Shown here in pieces: positions 62,973 to 64,000 of a DNA stretch of 64,000 nt (its first letter is position 1; the number at the start of each line of letters is the position of its first letter). The notes beneath the pieces were generated by a model, which was given only the letters and a program-made list of their open reading frames with translations, was not told where the DNA came from and made no database searches. Source of the DNA: Metaclostridioides mangenotii (GTDB lineage Bacteria; Bacillota; Clostridia; Peptostreptococcales; Peptostreptococcaceae); the NCBI RefSeq assembly GCF_018917235.1, contig NZ_JAHLOF010000003.1, positions 186,001 to 250,000 on the forward strand, read 5' to 3'. A program made the translations under genes and the position numbers.

Positions 62973-64000
62973 CTACTTACCTCCAAACCCATAACTCTTT
63001 TTTATCAACATATACATAAATACAGGCGCTCCAAGTATAGATGTAATAATACCAATTGGTAATTCGCTATATGGAATTATAGTTCTAGCTAATATATCAG
63101 CCCAAATCAAAAATATCGCACCACATAGTATACTTAGAGGTAAAAGTATTTTATTATCAGAACCAACAATGCTTCTAACAATATGTGGAACTATTAGTCC
63201 CACAAATCCTATGATTCCACATGTAGCTACTATAACACCTGTTACCGCAACTGAAATCACCATATAAACTCTCCTATAAGCATTAAGATTGATACCTAAT
63301 GTTATCGCAGATTCTTCTCCGATCATCATGGTATTCATAATCCTAGACTGTGGTAAAAGTAGTATTACAGCAAGTGATACAATAATAACAACAACCGGTA
63401 GCTTACCCCATTGTGCAGAACTCAAGCTTCCCATTGTCCAAAATGTTACAGAACGGATGCCTTCTGCATCATTAGCAAAATAAACAATGAAGCTTGAAAC
63501 AGAATTACATAAAGCATTTATTACGGTGCCAGTAAGTACCAATTTAACAGAGGACATTTTCCCTCCCATGCCTGCAAACCCCATTACCATAATAGAAGCA
63601 AGAAATGCGCCTAAAAATGCCCAAAATGCAATTCCTATCTCACTAAGAATACTTATTGATCCAAAGCCAATCATAATAGAGAAAGTTGCCCCTAATGAAG
63701 CCCCTGAAGAAATTCCTAATATATACGGATCGGCTAATGGATTTTGCACTGAAGCCTGCATAACCACACCACATAAAGTTAAACCAACACCTGCAATCAT
63801 CGCCAACAAAACTCTTGGCAATCTAATCTGCCAAATAATATCTTCAAACATTTTTAATTGATCTGAATTGCTAATTTGTAAACCAGTTAGCTTACCAATC
63901 AATATTTGATAAGATTGATTGATCGGAATAGAAACTTGTCCTACTGATACCGAAACTATGATAGACAGTATAAGAATAATAACTAGAGCAATTATGGTCG
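62973..64000 (-). CDS. FecCD-type siderophore permease, N-terminus beyond the window
   Basis: The frame is open from the stop at 62973 to the right edge (64000), so the start is outside. Visible: SIIVSVSVGQVSIPINQSYQ near the N-terminus, WQIRLPRVLLAMIAGVGLTL, VVMQASVQNPLADPYILGIS, SGASLGATFS, and GIIGFVGLIVPHIVRSIVGS. These are all FecCD hallmarks. About 342 codons are present, so only a few N-terminal residues are missing. A binding-protein gene is expected to the right. Confidence 0.92.
   Translation of the reverse strand, partial: TIIALVIILILSIIVSVSVGQVSIPINQSYQILIGKLTGLQISNSDQLKMFEDIIWQIRLPRVLLAMIAGVGLTLCGVVMQASVQNPLADPYILGISSGASLGATFSIMIGFGSISILSEIGIAFWAFLGAFLASIMVMGFAGMGGKMSSVKLVLTGTVINALCNSVSSFIVYFANDAEGIRSVTFWTMGSLSSAQWGKLPVVVIIVSLAVILLLPQSRIMNTMMIGEESAITLGINLNAYRRVYMVISVAVTGVIVATCGIIGFVGLIVPHIVRSIVGSDNKILLPLSILCGAIFLIWADILARTIIPYSELPIGIITSILGAPVFMYMLIKKSYGFGGK

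Overview
The window is low-GC, gram-positive DNA with strong GGAGG-type ribosome sites, many long-stem terminators and spore genes (dipicolinate synthase dpaA/dpaB, cortex lysin sleC). Gene content resembles Clostridioides difficile: sleC beside prsW, a Pro-Pro endopeptidase, a DacRS/DacJ-like module, a TudS-related desulfidase, and an OPT transporter coupled to a PqqD-like protein. I infer a spore-forming member of the Peptostreptococcaceae. No rRNA, tRNA or CRISPR array was seen.

Layout. 1-2720: right end of an integrated element with a large serine recombinase and decayed phage genes. It abuts a LonB-like protease gene cut off exactly at its catalytic-serine motif. 2718-12172: housekeeping and repair (queG, RusA-like, nfo, glsA, uridine-kinase-like, lepB, prsW). 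12336-15366: sleC, a DUF3298 protein and a PPEP metalloprotease flanked by two hairpins with complementary loops. 15852-22334: nitrilase-family amidase, manA, dgt-like HD protein, desulfidase, dpaAB, WYL regulator. 22497-26505: a small unknown pair, then a VanRS-like two-component system and a D,D-carboxypeptidase gene that share a conserved upstream element. 27385-30607: mgtA behind an M-box Mg2+ riboswitch plus a short leader ORF. 30695-36787: small metabolic and regulatory genes, ogt, and a Y-family polymerase with a LexA box. 36948-39249: pqqD-like and OPT. 39738-44789: zupT and a Fur-box-controlled yclNOPQ siderophore importer. 44985-49189: flavodoxin, C39-like protein, TraX, SPFH plus ribbon-helix-helix. 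49414-52351: a Ca2+-type P-ATPase gene broken by a 7-bp tandem duplication, also with an acidic leader ORF. 52588-55906: small genes, an amidase gene with one nonsense codon, AlkD-like, and a NifX/DUF134 pair with a double-operator promoter. 55914-64000: a second iron cluster with two exporter-fold ABC proteins (YbtPQ/IrtAB type), a PchR/YbtA-type AraC regulator, a MATE protein and a FecCD importer running off the right edge.

How they fit together. Metal homeostasis dominates: two iron-chelate uptake systems without biosynthetic genes (suggesting use of foreign siderophores), zinc, magnesium and calcium transporters. The most notable unexplained signals are the two short ORFs with acidic starts ahead of the two P-type ATPases, the complementary hairpin loops around the PPEP gene, the shared DacR-type element, and the interrupted LonB-like gene, which resembles the layout of excisable developmental elements.
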